Part shown: in pieces, positions 23,303-35,895 of the stretch | Numbering within the stretch: the first letter of the stretch is position 1 | Layout: the number at the start of each line of letters is the position of its first letter | Assembly (NCBI RefSeq): GCF_020740795.1 | Contig: NC_067285.1 | Coordinates: 19,263,241 to 19,327,240, forward strand | Source: Apus apus | Taxonomy: Eukaryota; Chordata; Aves; Apodiformes; Apodidae | Direction of reading: 5' to 3' | Length of the DNA stretch: 64,000 bases | Notes under the pieces: model-generated | What the model was told of the DNA's origin: nothing | The model's database searches: none | Seen by the model: the letters and a program-made list of their open reading frames with translations, nothing else | Position numbers and translations under genes: made by a program

Positions 23303-26300
23303 GTAGGAGAAGTCCTAAAAATAAGGATTAGAATTTTTCAAGAAGTACATGGACAATAGGTACCCAGATTCTTTTGAAATTCAGAGGGAATTTAGTGCGT
23401 TAACTTCCACAGATTCCTTAGAAACAAAACAGATTAAAAATTTGGATTGTAGTTTTGCTCTGTGCTTTCTTTCAATCTTTAAAAAATAAGAATTCCCTTT
23501 AGTTTTCTTTGATTTTTATTATTTTTAATTTACAGTATTCTCTTTCCAAATGCATCAAGTGAGATGATGCACTGAATAACAGTGTTTACATGAATCATGT
23601 TTCCCAAAGCTAGAGATTTGGGACTAAGTTTTAATGTTAGAATGCAAACTTTTTATCATCTATAATGGAGACATCCATGCTAGAGAGCTAATCTTTCAGG
23701 TGGGCTTTTCTCATACTTAAAAATCACAGCAGCCAACTGAGAAATCTGTCTCTAGATCCAAGCAAGGAACAGCACTTCTACCCCAAAATTCTGGTTTAGA
23801 TGGAAAGATTTATATGGAAATGGCTTGTGAAACTTTTGTCAAAAAAATAAATAAGTTAGAGATCCCTGTCTTCGTAACATTACATAGGCTTTTAAAATTC
23901 CATCAAAAGCAGCAGTAAAAAGGTTTGAATTAATCACAATCCTTGTGATAAAAGTAAGACAGGTAGAATTGAAGCCTCAGTTTATATAAAAAATAGAAAT
24001 ACAGAGGTAATAGCACTATGGAGAACTTCAAATTCCCAAACTAGTGCCCCTAGTCCTGAAATGGAAAGAAACCTGAGCACTATAAACTGGATTATAATTC
24101 TCATTTTCCTCACTGACGGCTTTAGTGGGTAAATGCTGTGAAGAAGTGCCAACATTAGCTAATTAAGATTGCCCTAAAACCCAAGCATGACTGAGTACTT
24201 ATCTTATATTGACCAACAAATAAACATCAGTCAATGATTACTTTTAAGCACTATCAATCTGATCTTCCAGCCAAATATCTGCCCCCAAATATCAGGCAGA
24301 GTTGCTGATACTGCACATACCTTTGCAGGAAAAAAAACAACAAAACAAAGAAACAAACAAACACACACAAAAAAAACAACCAAACAAAACCAACCAACCA
24401 AACAAAACACACACACACAAAACCCCCAACACAACAACAACAAAAAAAACAACCCCAAGCTCAGTGAATCCAGCCTGGAACAGACTGGGACCTGGGCATG
24501 AAAGGCTGTTTATCACTAAGTCCCAGCATAAACAAACCACGAAGCTTCAGTTCAGGATTTTCAAAAACTTTATTTCCCCAAACTCCCAGTAAACCTAGCT
24601 GCTTTTGAAGTTATTTGAAGACAACAACAAAAGCCTCAGCATAGCTGCTTCTTACAGACATTTGAACATAGAATCGCAGAATCATAGAATGGTTTGGATT
24701 GGAAGGGACCTTAAAGATCACCTAGGTCCAACCCCCTGACATGGACAGGGACACCTTCCACTAGACCAGGTTGCTTAAAGCCCCATCTGACCTGGCCTTG
24801 AACACTTCCATGGATGGGGCTTCCACAACCTCCCTGGACAACCTGTTCCAGTGTCTCACCACCATCACAGTAAAGAATTTCTTCCTAATATCTAATCTAA
24901 ATCTATTAATTTGAAGCTTATAACTATTACACCTCATCCTATCACTACATGCCCTTGCAGAAGTCCCATAGAATATTTATCTCTTAGGAGGCCAGTTCAA
25001 CCCATTGTGCAATTGTAAGAGTAGCAAATTCATAGAGTTCTTTTAGGAATTTCTGGAGAAAAAATCTCTTTAGGAAATTGCTAAATCTGAACACTCAGAT
25101 GTCTTATTTTTGTACTTAATAATGACCACAGCTTGTTCTAGGTAGACTATTTCTGATCCTTTCCACACCCTCACCGGACCATGAAATCTTAGAGAAAATA
25201 CTACCAACACAAGGGACCTTAATTTCAACTTTTCACTCCCCACCCTTGAAACTTGGCCAAAGACCGTACTTTCTTTTATTTTTAATGCTGGGTAGCCATG
25301 CTCTTATTTTACCCCCAAAATACATCCTGAGTCTTTAAAAGCAAGTTATTTGGACAGTCAGAAACACTGTAACCACATGTTTTAATTTCCTATTACAGAT
25401 GTTGTTTCTTTAGCTTCACCAGAAGAAAATCCGTTTCAGAAACACATCTTGCTCTTCAACATCTCTCTTCCACGATATGAGGAAATCACCAGAGCTGAAC
25501 TGAGAATTTATATCTCCTGTAACAGGGAAGCTGGATCTCTCTCTAGGCTGAAAGGCAACATGGTCATTTATGATGTTTTAGATGGTGACTACTGGGAAAA
25601 CCCAGAAAGTACCAAATCTTTCCTTGTCTCTCACAATATTCGGAAGTGTGGCTGGGAGATGTTTGAAGTGTCCAGCGCTGTGAAAAGATGGGTCAGGACA
25701 GACAAACTGAAGACTAAAAACAAGCTAGAGGTTGTTATACAGAGTAAGGCTCTGGGTGGTTTTACTTGTGGGAAGCTGGATATCAGTGTGACCCCTGACA
25801 CTAAAAATCTGCCCCTGTTAATAGTGTTCTCCAATGACCGCAGCAATGGGACAAAGGAGACCAAAGTGGAGCTTCGGGAGATGATTGTTCATGAACAAGA
25901 AAGTGCACTAAAGAAATTAGGAAAGAACACCAGTTCGTCTGAAGAGGAAGAACAGAGAGAGGAAAAGGCCATCACTGGGCCCCACCAGCATTCTTCCAGA
26001 AGCAAGAGAAGCATTGGAGTCAACCACTGCCGGAGAACTTCCCTCCATGTGAACTTTGAAGAGATTGGCTGGGATTCCTGGATCATTGCACCAAAAGATT
26101 ATGAAGCATTTGAGTGTAAAGGAGGTTGCTTCTTCCCTCTGACAGATAATGTTACCCCAACAAAACATGCTATTGTCCAAACTCTGGTGCATCTCCAAAA
26201 CCCGAAGAAAGCCTCAAAGGCCTGTTGTGTTCCAACCAAATTGGATTCAATCTCCATTCTTTATAAGGATGATGCTGGTGTGCCCACTTTGATATATAAC

Positions 26301-26339
26301 TATGAAGGGATGAAAGTGGCAGAATGTGGCTGCAGGTAG
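22957..26339 (+). CDS. GDF2: GDF2 (BMP9), complete, 2 coding exons
   Basis: Growth/differentiation factor 2, also called BMP9, a circulating ligand made mainly by liver that signals through ALK1, BMPR2 and endoglin on endothelium (established for the family). The spliced frame is 428 residues (human 429 from memory). A signal peptide covers about residues 1-22. The propeptide includes [33 protein letters not shown] and an acidic stretch ([11 protein letters not shown]) before the furin-type site RSKR. The mature ligand is residues 320-428 (109 residues) with seven cysteines: 326, 355, 359, 391-392, 425 and 427. The stretches [20 protein letters not shown] and [14 protein letters not shown] are nearly identical to human BMP9. 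BMP10 is the closest paralogue, but these mature sequences and the location beside GDF10 and RBP3 fit GDF2. Confidence 0.96.
24329..24457. repeat. A/C-rich simple repeat (CAAA, CCAA and CA units)
   Basis: About 130 bases almost free of G and T on the plus strand, mixing AAAC, AACC and CA units. On the minus strand it reads as G/T-rich, which creates long meaningless open frames there. Likely variable in length. Confidence 0.9.
24666..24975 (-). mobile_element. CR1 LINE, 3'-end fragment
   Basis: The plus strand reads as the complement of the avian CR1 3' end. It begins at the terminal ATAGAATC-type repeats, then GAATGGTTTGGATTGGAAGG, GACACCTTCCACTAGACCAG, TTCCAGTGTCTCACCACCAT and TAAAGAATTTCTTCCTAATA, and stops near ACTACATGCCCTTGCAGAAG. 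So the element is on the minus strand and truncated at its 5' end, as most CR1 copies are. It is much closer to consensus than the other CR1 relics here and so is younger. It sits inside GDF2 intron 1, opposite to the gene. Confidence 0.93.
25399..26339 (+). CDS. GDF2: GDF2 coding exon 2 (last)
   Basis: Encodes residues 116-428 and a TAG stop: the rest of the propeptide, the RSKR site (residues 316-319), and the full seven-cysteine mature ligand. The acceptor is TATTACAG|ATGTT; the split codon GAT gives Asp116. Ser follows the cleavage site, as in mammalian BMP9. Confidence 0.96.
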
Positions 26340-29300
26340 TATACAAGGCAGAATTGCTAAAAATAAGAATACCCTCTTTTCCTGTTCTGTGTAAGTCTGT
26401 ACACTAGTGATGCAAATGAAAATCTTTGCAAACAAGGTTTGGAGCAGGGAATAGAGCTGGTTGTTGTTGTTGTTGCTGCTTCTTGTTTTAAAGGAAAACC
26501 AGCATTTAAAGAACAGCAATCATTGAAAATAGCCTGCATTATATATCATGGCAAAGTGAATACTGGATTAAAATATTTTAACATCGAATGAACTATGCAT
26601 TATTTGGCAACAGTGATACAATTTGAAAACCTTATTTCAACTTTTATGTCTAATCGATTCTGTTTAGGTCACAAACTAAAGGACTTTCAATAGGAATTCA
26701 GGATGCCATGTAAATGTTTATTAGGTATTATAACTAATTTTCTCAGCCAATTCTGACATTTTGAACTTCTGTTAAACTCAGTAAATGGAACCTAGTTTGC
26801 ATGGCAAAGTGAGGAATCTAAATCCTGCAAACCTTTTGTATATTAGAGGTTTTTACAGGCAAATTTACTCTTGTAAGTGAAGATTTGCAGTAAAAGTGGT
26901 TTCATCCTGGCTGAAACTGGGACAAGTATTCAAAAGAGAAGAGACTTTCCATCTTATTTCATTCCCAGGTTTCCTTCTGTGGGTAGCAGGTGCCTTGGTT
27001 TCAGCTTTCTTATCCTCAGCGTCCCTATTTTTACCCCTTTATGGCACATACTTGAGTGATAAGAAGTGCAGCCTTCCGCTTCTAAGACGCTGTTTCCTAG
27101 GAGGAACAGCAGTCCTTATCAGCGCACAAAGATAAGGAGCCACTTTGACCTACTGCATATTCTTAGTATTTCTTTGCAAGAACATGCAGTCAAACAATGC
27201 TCAGCCTTGGAAGCTGTATCCTACAAGCAGTGGGGGTTAGCAGAACTCAGCACTTGTGAAAAGCCCATGCTACTTATTTAGAAGCCTAAATATGTTCTTT
27301 GGAGTCTGATATTAGACTCCAATTTTTTAATTTCTTCTTAGGGAAAACTCTATTTTGCATACAAAATTTTGTCAGCCTTTAGAAGTCTGGGAAAAACTGA
27401 AATCTCTGTGTTCTATGAGACTTACACTGTATGTGAAATACACTAACATACAATAGTTCTCCTGACTTCAGTTGTATTTTTACTAAATAAGGACCCCATC
27501 TTTCCTGCAATTAAAGTAAACTTCCTTTGATTCTAATGAAAGTCTTGCTTGTACAAGAACAAAGTGTCTTCTGTTGGTTTCAGGTGATAGTTATAAGTGT
27601 ACAATGCCACCGTAGTCCACCTCACTTCTACTCCATCATCTTACAAACACACACACAAATATAAAACTATATCAGAGAACACTTTTAGTCCAAACCCACA
27701 GCAAACTACATGTGTTCAAAATGGTGAAGAATATTGATGGAGAAAAAATCTAAACATGTATGGAAGCAACAGGATCTAAATGAATCCATATGTTTTAAAT
27801 TAGGGCAGCCTGCGGGCAAGACGAATTCATTAGGCATGAACAGGTCAGCCTGAAATCTAATACTTAGTTTATTTACTATTGTTAACTTAATGCAGAGCAA
27901 ATAGCAGGTGAGTGTGAGCAGAGTGGTTTGTAATTCCATCAAGAACTACTGGTTACATCACAAACCACGCGCACAAAGCACAATTCACCAGAATCCTTGG
28001 ACTGACTTAAAGCCTTTTCCCTTAGAACTGGACTGCAATTGGATCAGATCTGGGATCTGGGTCCAGGCAAACACCATCCATCTATAGTTGCATGTCAGTT
28101 ACCTCTTAAGCTTCCCATGACAGTCCTCTCATTTTACCACTGCTCATTGGCTCATCATCTTACAGTCATTGTCATGTCTTCTTCCATTCAGAACCCCTTG
28201 TATTCCCTCCCTGTGTTGTTCGTATCTTCTGAGTTCATGACACACAACTAATCTTAATCAAGTTAAAGAAACCACCAAACAAGCACTTGATGTGATCACA
28301 TTAGGGAAATCATTCACCCATATGTCAAGGTAATTGTAGCTGTGTGCCCTTAAGTCATCTAAACACAAGGTCCTAGTTATATTTTTACTTCAATGAATAT
28401 AAGACTTTGTCCATAATTAAATGAAAAAGTGTGAAAGGGGAAAGACCAGTCCCCACATGCTCACAGACAGAAATTCTCAAGACTTCTTTTTTTTTACATT
28501 CTGAAGTCAAATGTAAAACGAAACACTAATCTTTCCATAGTGTGATGACTAGGGCCATGAAGAAATGAGAACCCAGTTGTGACTATGGATGCTACCTACA
28601 GCACGGCTGAAGTGTGTGTCAAATTCTTGTTTGCTTTTACACTGTAAATTTAGCAGCTTGATTTATGTAGTTTTGAACATTTCATTTTAAACAATTGCTC
28701 GAGTTTCCTCACTTTTCAACTGCTTTGGGATGCAATGAGTCAGCCAGGTGGCCAAAACGTGTTAGAGAGGTTACCAAGAGCAGGCAATGCACCTTGCCCC
28801 CTGCTTCAACACAGAAAAAATGCCTCTTGTGACTCGATTCTGCACGTTGACCAGCAGTTTTCTGCTACTGAGGAGCAGGTTGGGGCTTGTGCACTACTTG
28901 TACATCAGATGTACAGTTAAAATCTAAACTTATTTATTTAACACAAATACATGGCTGGAATATGCCCTTCTTCTTAGCTATCTAACAGACCTGCAACACC
29001 AGAATCACCAAATGACTCTACAGCCAATTTTAAGGCTATCCTGTAGCACTTCAGCCTTAAAAGATAAACATGGGAAGCTGGTGGTAGAAGCTGGTCAGGA
29101 GATATAGCTGTCACTATTTTTACACAGCTTCCCACATTTTCTGCATACACAGCAGGCACAATGTCCACTGATCTCATTCACTTCTCTGTGCCATGTCCTA
29201 ACACGGGACAGCAGATGCAACTTAGCCCCTTAACAATATAGCACCTGCAATCACTGAAAATCAAAAATATACCAGTTTTCACTATTCTTTTCCACAGGTG

Positions 29301-30096
29301 AAGAAGTAATGGCCTCATGAGAATCTAGAGGTGTTCAGCTCATATCTACTTAGACACCTTTCTACTGGAAAGATTCTGACAATACGGAAATGATAAGCTA
29401 GAATTGACAGTTTCTTATAGTCAGAATAATAGGTCTTAGACTGCCTCTAAAGGAGGCTTATTATTTCAGACACATTTGTGCTCTAACACAATTACTGAAT
29501 CCACAGGTGATTCTTCTCTCCAGCCTCCTCAGAGTCTGGCAATTACCTCTAAGTAATGCACATAGGTGCATGGCTATGCAGCATGTAGGTCCACATAGGC
29601 ATACACTGTTGGCTCCAGGAGGTATAAATACCTTGCTGCAGCTCCTCATAGGCAGCACTGAATCTAAGTTTGTTACTGCAAAGAGCTGAAGGGTACAGAT
29701 ACAAACACAGAACTAGCTGGCAAAGCCAGTAAGTAGTAAATGACCAATGTCTGTGAGGCAAGACTCTAACCTCCATAGCGTAACAACAGCTCCACAACCT
29801 TTCTGGCTGCTCTCAACAGCTAACAGAACACTGCATCTGGCTACTAACCACCTCTCCCCTCCCCAACATACCATTTGTAGTGTGATTAGCAGGGAAAAAA
29901 CAAGGCAGGTCCCTCTGCAGTCTCTAGAGAGCAAGGGTCTCAAAGAGATCTGTCTGTCCATCTGTTAGGTAGGAGGCTCTAACTGCAGGTGCCTGAGGTG
30001 CTAATCTTCTCAGTGCCGACCTGGGGTTGACCCAGGCCTACAAACTCTCCCAGAGCCATCTCTGATCTCTTTTCAGCCTTCAGGGCTTTCTCTAAA

Positions 30097-30960
30097 CCCT
30101 TCCTCCAAGCTACCTCAGTGCCACGGCCAGGCTATGGGAAACTTACCGGCTGCTCCAGCCGCACCATCTCCGAGGTGTGAGCACCCTCCCTCCGTGCTGC
30201 CTCAGCGCCATCTTCAGGCTGCCTGGTGCTTCTGCGCCAGCTCTGGCCTTTGCTCCCCAGCCATCTTCACCCCATTTCTTACTCTCCTTCGCACGGTACC
30301 TTAAAATTTCTCCACTTAAAGGTGTCTCCTGATGTCTCTCTCGGGGCTGCCAACTGGCTTTTTGCCCTCTCCATGTCTCTGAAATGCCCCGCTACCACCT
30401 CTGCGCAGCTGCTGCTTCCAGGCCGCCGCAGCAACGCGTCGTCCCCCACCTCAGAGCAGTTCCCGTTTCTTTTTTTGTCCTCTCCCTTAAAGATTCTTAT
30501 GAACCATCAGACTTAATTTGGCTACAAGACTCACAAGAGAATGGCTGCAGTGTAGCCCTGGAGAACGGGGCTCCCGGAGTCGGTCCCATCACCGAGGCGT
30601 GATGCTTGGCCAGAGCCCGGCAGCCCTGCCCTCAGCCCTCAGGAGGCCGGGACACCAGCCCCGCACACCGGGTGGGCCGCGGCCTGGCGGTTGAGGCCTT
30701 GCTAGCCGGCCAGCAACCAAAGTTTCTGATCCAGCAACGGGGGAGAAACCTAGCTCTTTACAACAAACTAGATGGCTTAAATGCCAACAGCTGGTCTGTC
30801 AGGATGTGCTGGGCACTACTAACCTATGTCAGCATGGCGGACAAGGAAGCCAGCTTGCCAGGACACGTTTGCCCGGCCATCAGAGGTGTCGGGCCGTCGG
30901 CAGCACAATCTCTAGGAGCCAGTTTGGTGCCCGCCATTTGTGGTGCCTGGCCACTAAACA
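30097..30960. other. CpG-rich segment with YY1-like motifs
   Basis: By my count about 40 CpG dinucleotides lie in about 800 bases, in a neighbourhood where CpG is otherwise rare. YY1-type cores occur in both orientations: GCCATCTT at 30207-30214 and 30260-30267, ATGGCGG at 30834-30840 and CCGCCAT at 30931-30937. The 5' part contains a diverged duplication about 87 bases apart (from 30097 and from 30184; compare CTACCTCAGTGCCA with CTGCCTCAGCGCCA). Open frames across it have no known similarity. It could be the promoter of an unannotated noncoding RNA, an alternative GDF2 or RBP3 promoter, or an old CpG-rich repeat. Confidence 0.5.
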
Positions 30961-31172
30961 AAGACTACTGTGGATGGCTGGAGTTCTCACTGTTTCAAGT
31001 AATAACCTCAGGATAGGAAGGCTCTTCATGCAATATTTAATATTCACTGTTTGTTACTGGCAACCTCTGGTGCACCATGTTGAACAACACGTAAATCTAT
31101 CAGAAATGTAGGCCCTAAGGAATACAGGCAGTGTAAAGCAAGCACATAACGGAGTAATTATCTAAGGATAAT

Positions 31173-31218
31173 TTTCTACTTTTAGTAGAAATTTTTCAGT
31201 TTCTACTTTTTGTTGAAA
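31173..31218. repeat. Tandem pair of small hairpin-forming repeats
   Basis: The first copy is TTTCTAC, loop TTTTA, GTAGAAA (31173-31191). A second, one-mismatch copy is TTTCTAC, loop TTTTT, GTTGAAA (31200-31218), 27 bases later. AATTTTTCA (31190-31198) also pairs with TGAAAAATT (31214-31222). No known element was recognised. Confidence 0.5.
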
Positions 31219-32399
31219 AATTACTTGCCAAAATTCTAAACTGTATTCTTGAATTAGTTCAGGTTGGGTAGCTGCAAGGTATTTTCCTGAAGCCCTCTTG
31301 AATCTTCTGCTGACCTAGAATATGGCAGTTTATCTGTTCAGCAAAACTGTTCAATGTCAGTTTATCACAGATGTGCTCTGTGAGCTGTGATGGCTCTCCA
31401 TCTGCTCCTGGCTGAAATCAGAAACATTTCAAAATCTTTAAATAAAAAAAGTAATTGTTTTCTCTTATTTCTTTTTTTGTTCTTTTCTCATTTTCTCTTT
31501 CTTGGTCACTGTCAAAAGATAGAAAGAAAAGGAGTATTAAGGGAAGAAAATAAAAATCCAACACACTTTGGATTTAAGTTTTTCTTATTATGAATGTAAT
31601 CATTAAGAATACTCTTGAAGTGCTATTTCAATTTTCATTAAATTGAAAGCTTTCAATATTTAAAAAAATGTGAAAGAAAACTTCCTACAGCTTTAATTTT
31701 CATTTTGTGCAGGTTTGTACAGCATAAGAACTGAAAGAACTAGGGATAAAAACCTAATATTACTTCTTTTGGCACAGGAATTATAAAGGAATCTAAGGGT
31801 GTTATTATTGTTTGTATTACCAAGGGGCCTAGAAATCCTACTCAGGGACAAAGTTCCCTTTGTACCAAACAGTACAAGAACAGAACAGAAAAGACAGTCT
31901 TAGACCATACCTATGCAAGCCAGTCATGCCTGTAGCAGACAGCCATGTAGTAGCACTGACCCAGACTTGCACATCTATTAAAGGCAGTAGAGGTTTGTCC
32001 AGAAACACTTACCAAAGTCCTGGAAACATTAAATATTTCATTAGTATAGTCCTGTGCTAAACCTTGCCTCTCAATGTTTAGCAGCTAAATAAAACCTTTA
32101 CATTAATTCTGATTATTACATATAATTTAAAATGTGGCTGTTCCAGAAGGCTTTCCAAATTTCACCTTTGTCCTGTTGTTATTTCTGCCAGTGGAAAAAC
32201 TGCTCTTGCTGCCACCTTCCGATGAGCATTCTGCTACTGCGATTTACGGGTGACCAAAGGGTCTACACAGGTCTGATGAGGGAATCAGAGGGATCAGAAC
32301 TAGGAAGTATTGAAGCAAAACATGTAAAGCAAAAAATACATAGGAAAACATTTAATCTCACTCTTGTGAAAGCTTTTTAGCATGTGATCTGAGTGTTGC

Positions 32400-32545
32400 A
32401 GACTGGGACAGATAAAAGAAAGTACTTCCTCTCAGAGGATGTGGGAAGTTCATACCCACAGGAAGGCAGAAAATGAAATATTTGTGGACAGACTTTAAAG
32501 AATCTTAAAGTTTTATGAGATATAAAAGCTAGAGCTAGGCTTAAG
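32400..32545 (+). mobile_element. Possible very old CR1/L3-type LINE relic
   Basis: ACAGATAAAAGAAAGTACTT, then CAGAGGATGTGGG, then GTGGACAGACTTTAAAGAAT and TTTATGAGAT follow the order of an old amniote CR1 3' region as I remember it. Divergence is high, so the call and the ends are tentative. Confidence 0.35.
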
Positions 32546-35500
32546 ATACTGAGGTCAGCTCAAAACTAAAATAAAAATAGGAATTTAGTTTGGGTTTTAT
32601 TTTAAATTAGAATTGATGGTAGAGTTACATTTTGGACTTAGGTATTCAGAGTTCAATGAGCACAAAGTAAGTAAAAAGTCATTTCCGAAAGCCTGTATTA
32701 TCCACACCACATAAAGAAGGATTCTTACCTTCTAACACCATCTATAAAGAATTACAAGATAGCAGTGAGTTATACATGTCAGGTGAATTCAGGGCAAGAG
32801 AAATAGATCACTGAAGAGATCCAGTGTGGAAAATTAGTTTTTTCCACTGTCTTAGCTTTTTAAGTCATGCATTTTGGGAAAAGCATTAATTTTACATTTA
32901 CATCATTAAGCTAGTTTTGTTTCTGTGTGCTAGTGATAAAGTACATGAGGAAGAATATGCATCTGAACTTGTAGAATAAATTGTGCTGTGGAGTGTTGCC
33001 ATATCTTGATTTTTACTGAGAAATAATAAACATAATCCAGTATCTATTCCTCAAAACTCTAGCTTCATAAAAAGCTCAGCTACAGTTTCCAGACCTTCTG
33101 ATATGAAAATCTTTAGAACATGATACAATGCACAGTAAATGTTAGAAAGCAGAGGAAAGTTATTTTTTTAATCTTATGATTTTGCAATGATCACAGGCAG
33201 GAAAGGGCTATTTCATTATTTTTAATGTCTAGATGAGGCCTCAGTTTAGAAAAAAAATAAATTTGTGGAAACCCTTAAATGTTAGGGGAAAAAAAAATTT
33301 ACTATACAATGAGTTTACCAGAACTCATTTAGATACAGAAGGCAATTTTCTAACACATGTCCTGATTAAAAATGCTCAGTTACTGTGTATTACTGTCTCC
33401 TTTTTGAGTGTGATCTTCATGGCAATTCATCTATGTCTATTATGTTCAGAGTAAGAGGAGGTGACTGTAAACACCTCCTGTATAACATCAGTAACAGTCT
33501 ATAACACCCTTTGCATAGAAAGTTGAAACTGAGATAATTTGAATAATGCTTTGTCATTTCAAGTTATATTAATTTCTATTCTAAAAGCAGAAAGTGGCAG
33601 AAAATAATACAGTGGGGAAAAAGCCCTTCTAAAAAAAAAAAGTTTTTTTGAAAGAACAGCAGGATTAAATTGCTTTCAAGGAATCCAGAAAAATTAATTT
33701 ATTTAATTTTTACAGTAACTAATTTAACCTTATTTCCACAATTATTCCATACTTGGTAAATAGTTTCATATAAATGTATATGTCCGTTTTGTACTGTGTA
33801 CTGAATTACAGAAAAAAGAAAGTACTATGTATACTCCATAAACATGCAATGTCATTCTTTTTTCTGAGATAGAAAGCTGCATGCTTAAAGCTACTGTACA
33901 GACAGACAGAAAGAGAGATCCATTCTGACATATTCTTAGGGATATGGATTATTGTACGTTTTTTCCCAGTTCCTGTCACAATGGATGCATTTTGTAACCC
34001 TTCTGTGTGGCTGCTGGGCATGCCCTCCTCCAGCACCCAGCAGGAGTAAAAGGAAGAAATAAATAAGAAACAAAAAGGGAACCTGTGGAACAACCCAACT
34101 CCCTAGCCCAGTGGGCAAAATATCCAGCCTTTCCACGTTTACACATTTTTACTTCATTGTTTTAAATCATACATAGATATTCTTTATCATTATGTTCTGT
34201 TTCCGTCATAACAAAATAATCTATATCCTCCCTTTCAAGTTAATTGAAAAATTCTGAAACACACAGAAATTGTTAATACTAAAGTAACGTTGAAATGTTA
34301 AGCACTCCAAAGTGGGAAATGTCAGAATTAAGATTATCTGATTTTCTTTCAGACGTCCCCTGATTTAGTCACTGCACAAAGCGTGTGGTGCTTAAGAATT
34401 AAATCAGAGATTGTGAAATACAATACCTTGAATTGATTGTCTTGACACACACTACAATGTGTGTGAGTATTCCTGTGGAAACAGCATTTAGAAACACTGT
34501 GTTTATAACATCACATTTTACAGCTTTTGCCATAGAACAGTCCTTTCTCTTATAGACTCTTAGAAGAATTTAATAGTTCACTTTGATGGATTTACAGTTG
34601 TACATTCACATACACACAGATACAAATTAACCATGGGATTAAATAGTGCCTGCATATATAGATGAGGATATTCCCATATGTTACATGTTAAAGGAAGGAA
34701 CTTCACAAAACTCCTTTATTACTGCTGCTGAATGACCCAGAAAGAGGACTGCACTCATGTGAGGCTTCACTAATGACACTCACACATGATACTGAGTGCA
34801 CCCAGCCGTGGTAGACCACCTTTCAATTTTTCCTTCCACATGTATTTATATGTAGCAACAAGTGACATTTTGAAAGAAATACAAAAACATGCTTTCTCCA
34901 GATTTCCTAGTCTGTTCTTTCAGCTACTTCGAGCAAGTAGAATGGCTGTGATAGCAACTCATTTCAGACTTAAAGCCAAGAGTCTGTTACTGTATGTCTT
35001 TGGCATATCGTACTGGAGCTCTGAATGTTGAAGACTCACATGGGTACAGCCTGAAGCTGCATCCCACATATTCTGATCCTCTTTCAAACTCTTAATACAA
35101 TAGGGTCTCAAATACATTGTGAGCAGAAGCAAACACCTCCCCATGTTCTATTTTGGTCTGTTGAGCCTGAAGTCTATTGGCTGGGAGCTGACATCAGACA
35201 TGACCATATGTTACTCAATGGTATTACAAGTAAATCCTAATTGAGTGCAAATTATGAAGATTAAAGTCACCTCAGATTTAGCTGTATTATGTTGAGGCAA
35301 ATGTATTTCAAAGTCTTGTTTAAAATCCTGGCAATTTTCAGCACAGAAATTAACAGGCTGTCATTACCTTGGATTTTATGAGCTGTTCTAAATGTCTGGA
35401 GTTCCTTGTTTGAAGGTCTTAGCTGTAAAATGTAAGAAGAGTTCTTTGCAGCTCAGACTGAAAACCACCAAAACCAATGTATTGTCAACAAGTTTTGAAA

Positions 35501-35798
35501 AAAAAAATATTAAATATTGATACAAATAAGTCACTGAATGATCTCCTGGTGTAAGCTTTTTGTAAATAATGGTAAAAAACTGGATGACTGCTGCTCTAAC
35601 TGTGGTTAAAATCCAAGTTTTCCATTTAAGCAATCCACTGTCAGTATATGCCAGGACCAGTTCATAACAGGCAAAGCATTACCTTTTGAAAACAAATAGC
35701 TACCAGAAAGATCTCCCTTGATGATTGAAATTTATTACCGTTTCGTAAGAGGGCTGTGAAGTAGTAAGGAGCTGAACTTCATCTATTGGAGCACTTCA

Positions 35799-35895
35799 GA
35801 TTATGCACTCCATTTTAATGAGATTAAAGGTTTAATGCAGATAAAAGATTTCTATCTGTTCAGTGCACCTGGATTCAAAAGAGGAATTTCAGTGT
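35799..35895 (+). promoter_or_regulatory. RBP3: Probable RBP3 proximal promoter with CRX/OTX-type sites
   Basis: Within 100-180 bases of the RBP3 start codon lie GATTAT (35799-35804) and GATTAAA (35822-35828). The latter is the reverse complement of the TTAATC core bound by photoreceptor homeodomain factors CRX and OTX2. A GATAAAAG word (35840-35847) could serve as a weak TATA-like element. Mammalian RBP3 is known to depend on CRX/OTX sites in its short proximal promoter, so the position fits. Binding is inferred, not shown. Confidence 0.45.

Larger units (their letters stand above)
23303..25398 (+). other. GDF2: GDF2 intron 1
   Basis: A 2.1 kb intron, GTAGGA to TTTCCTATTACAG. It carries an A/C-rich simple tract (24329-24457) and a CR1 LINE 3' end (24666-24975), both listed separately. 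No other exon was seen. Confidence 0.9.

Noticed and set aside
24231-24592. Phe/Val/Leu-rich and Lys/Thr/Asn-rich open frames near 24.3 kb
   Set aside because: They are translations of the A/C-rich simple repeat in the GDF2 intron.
30226-31016. Open frames of 96-136 codons in the CpG-rich segment
   Set aside because: Sequence looks compositional with no domain; the segment itself is kept as a finding but no coding gene is claimed.
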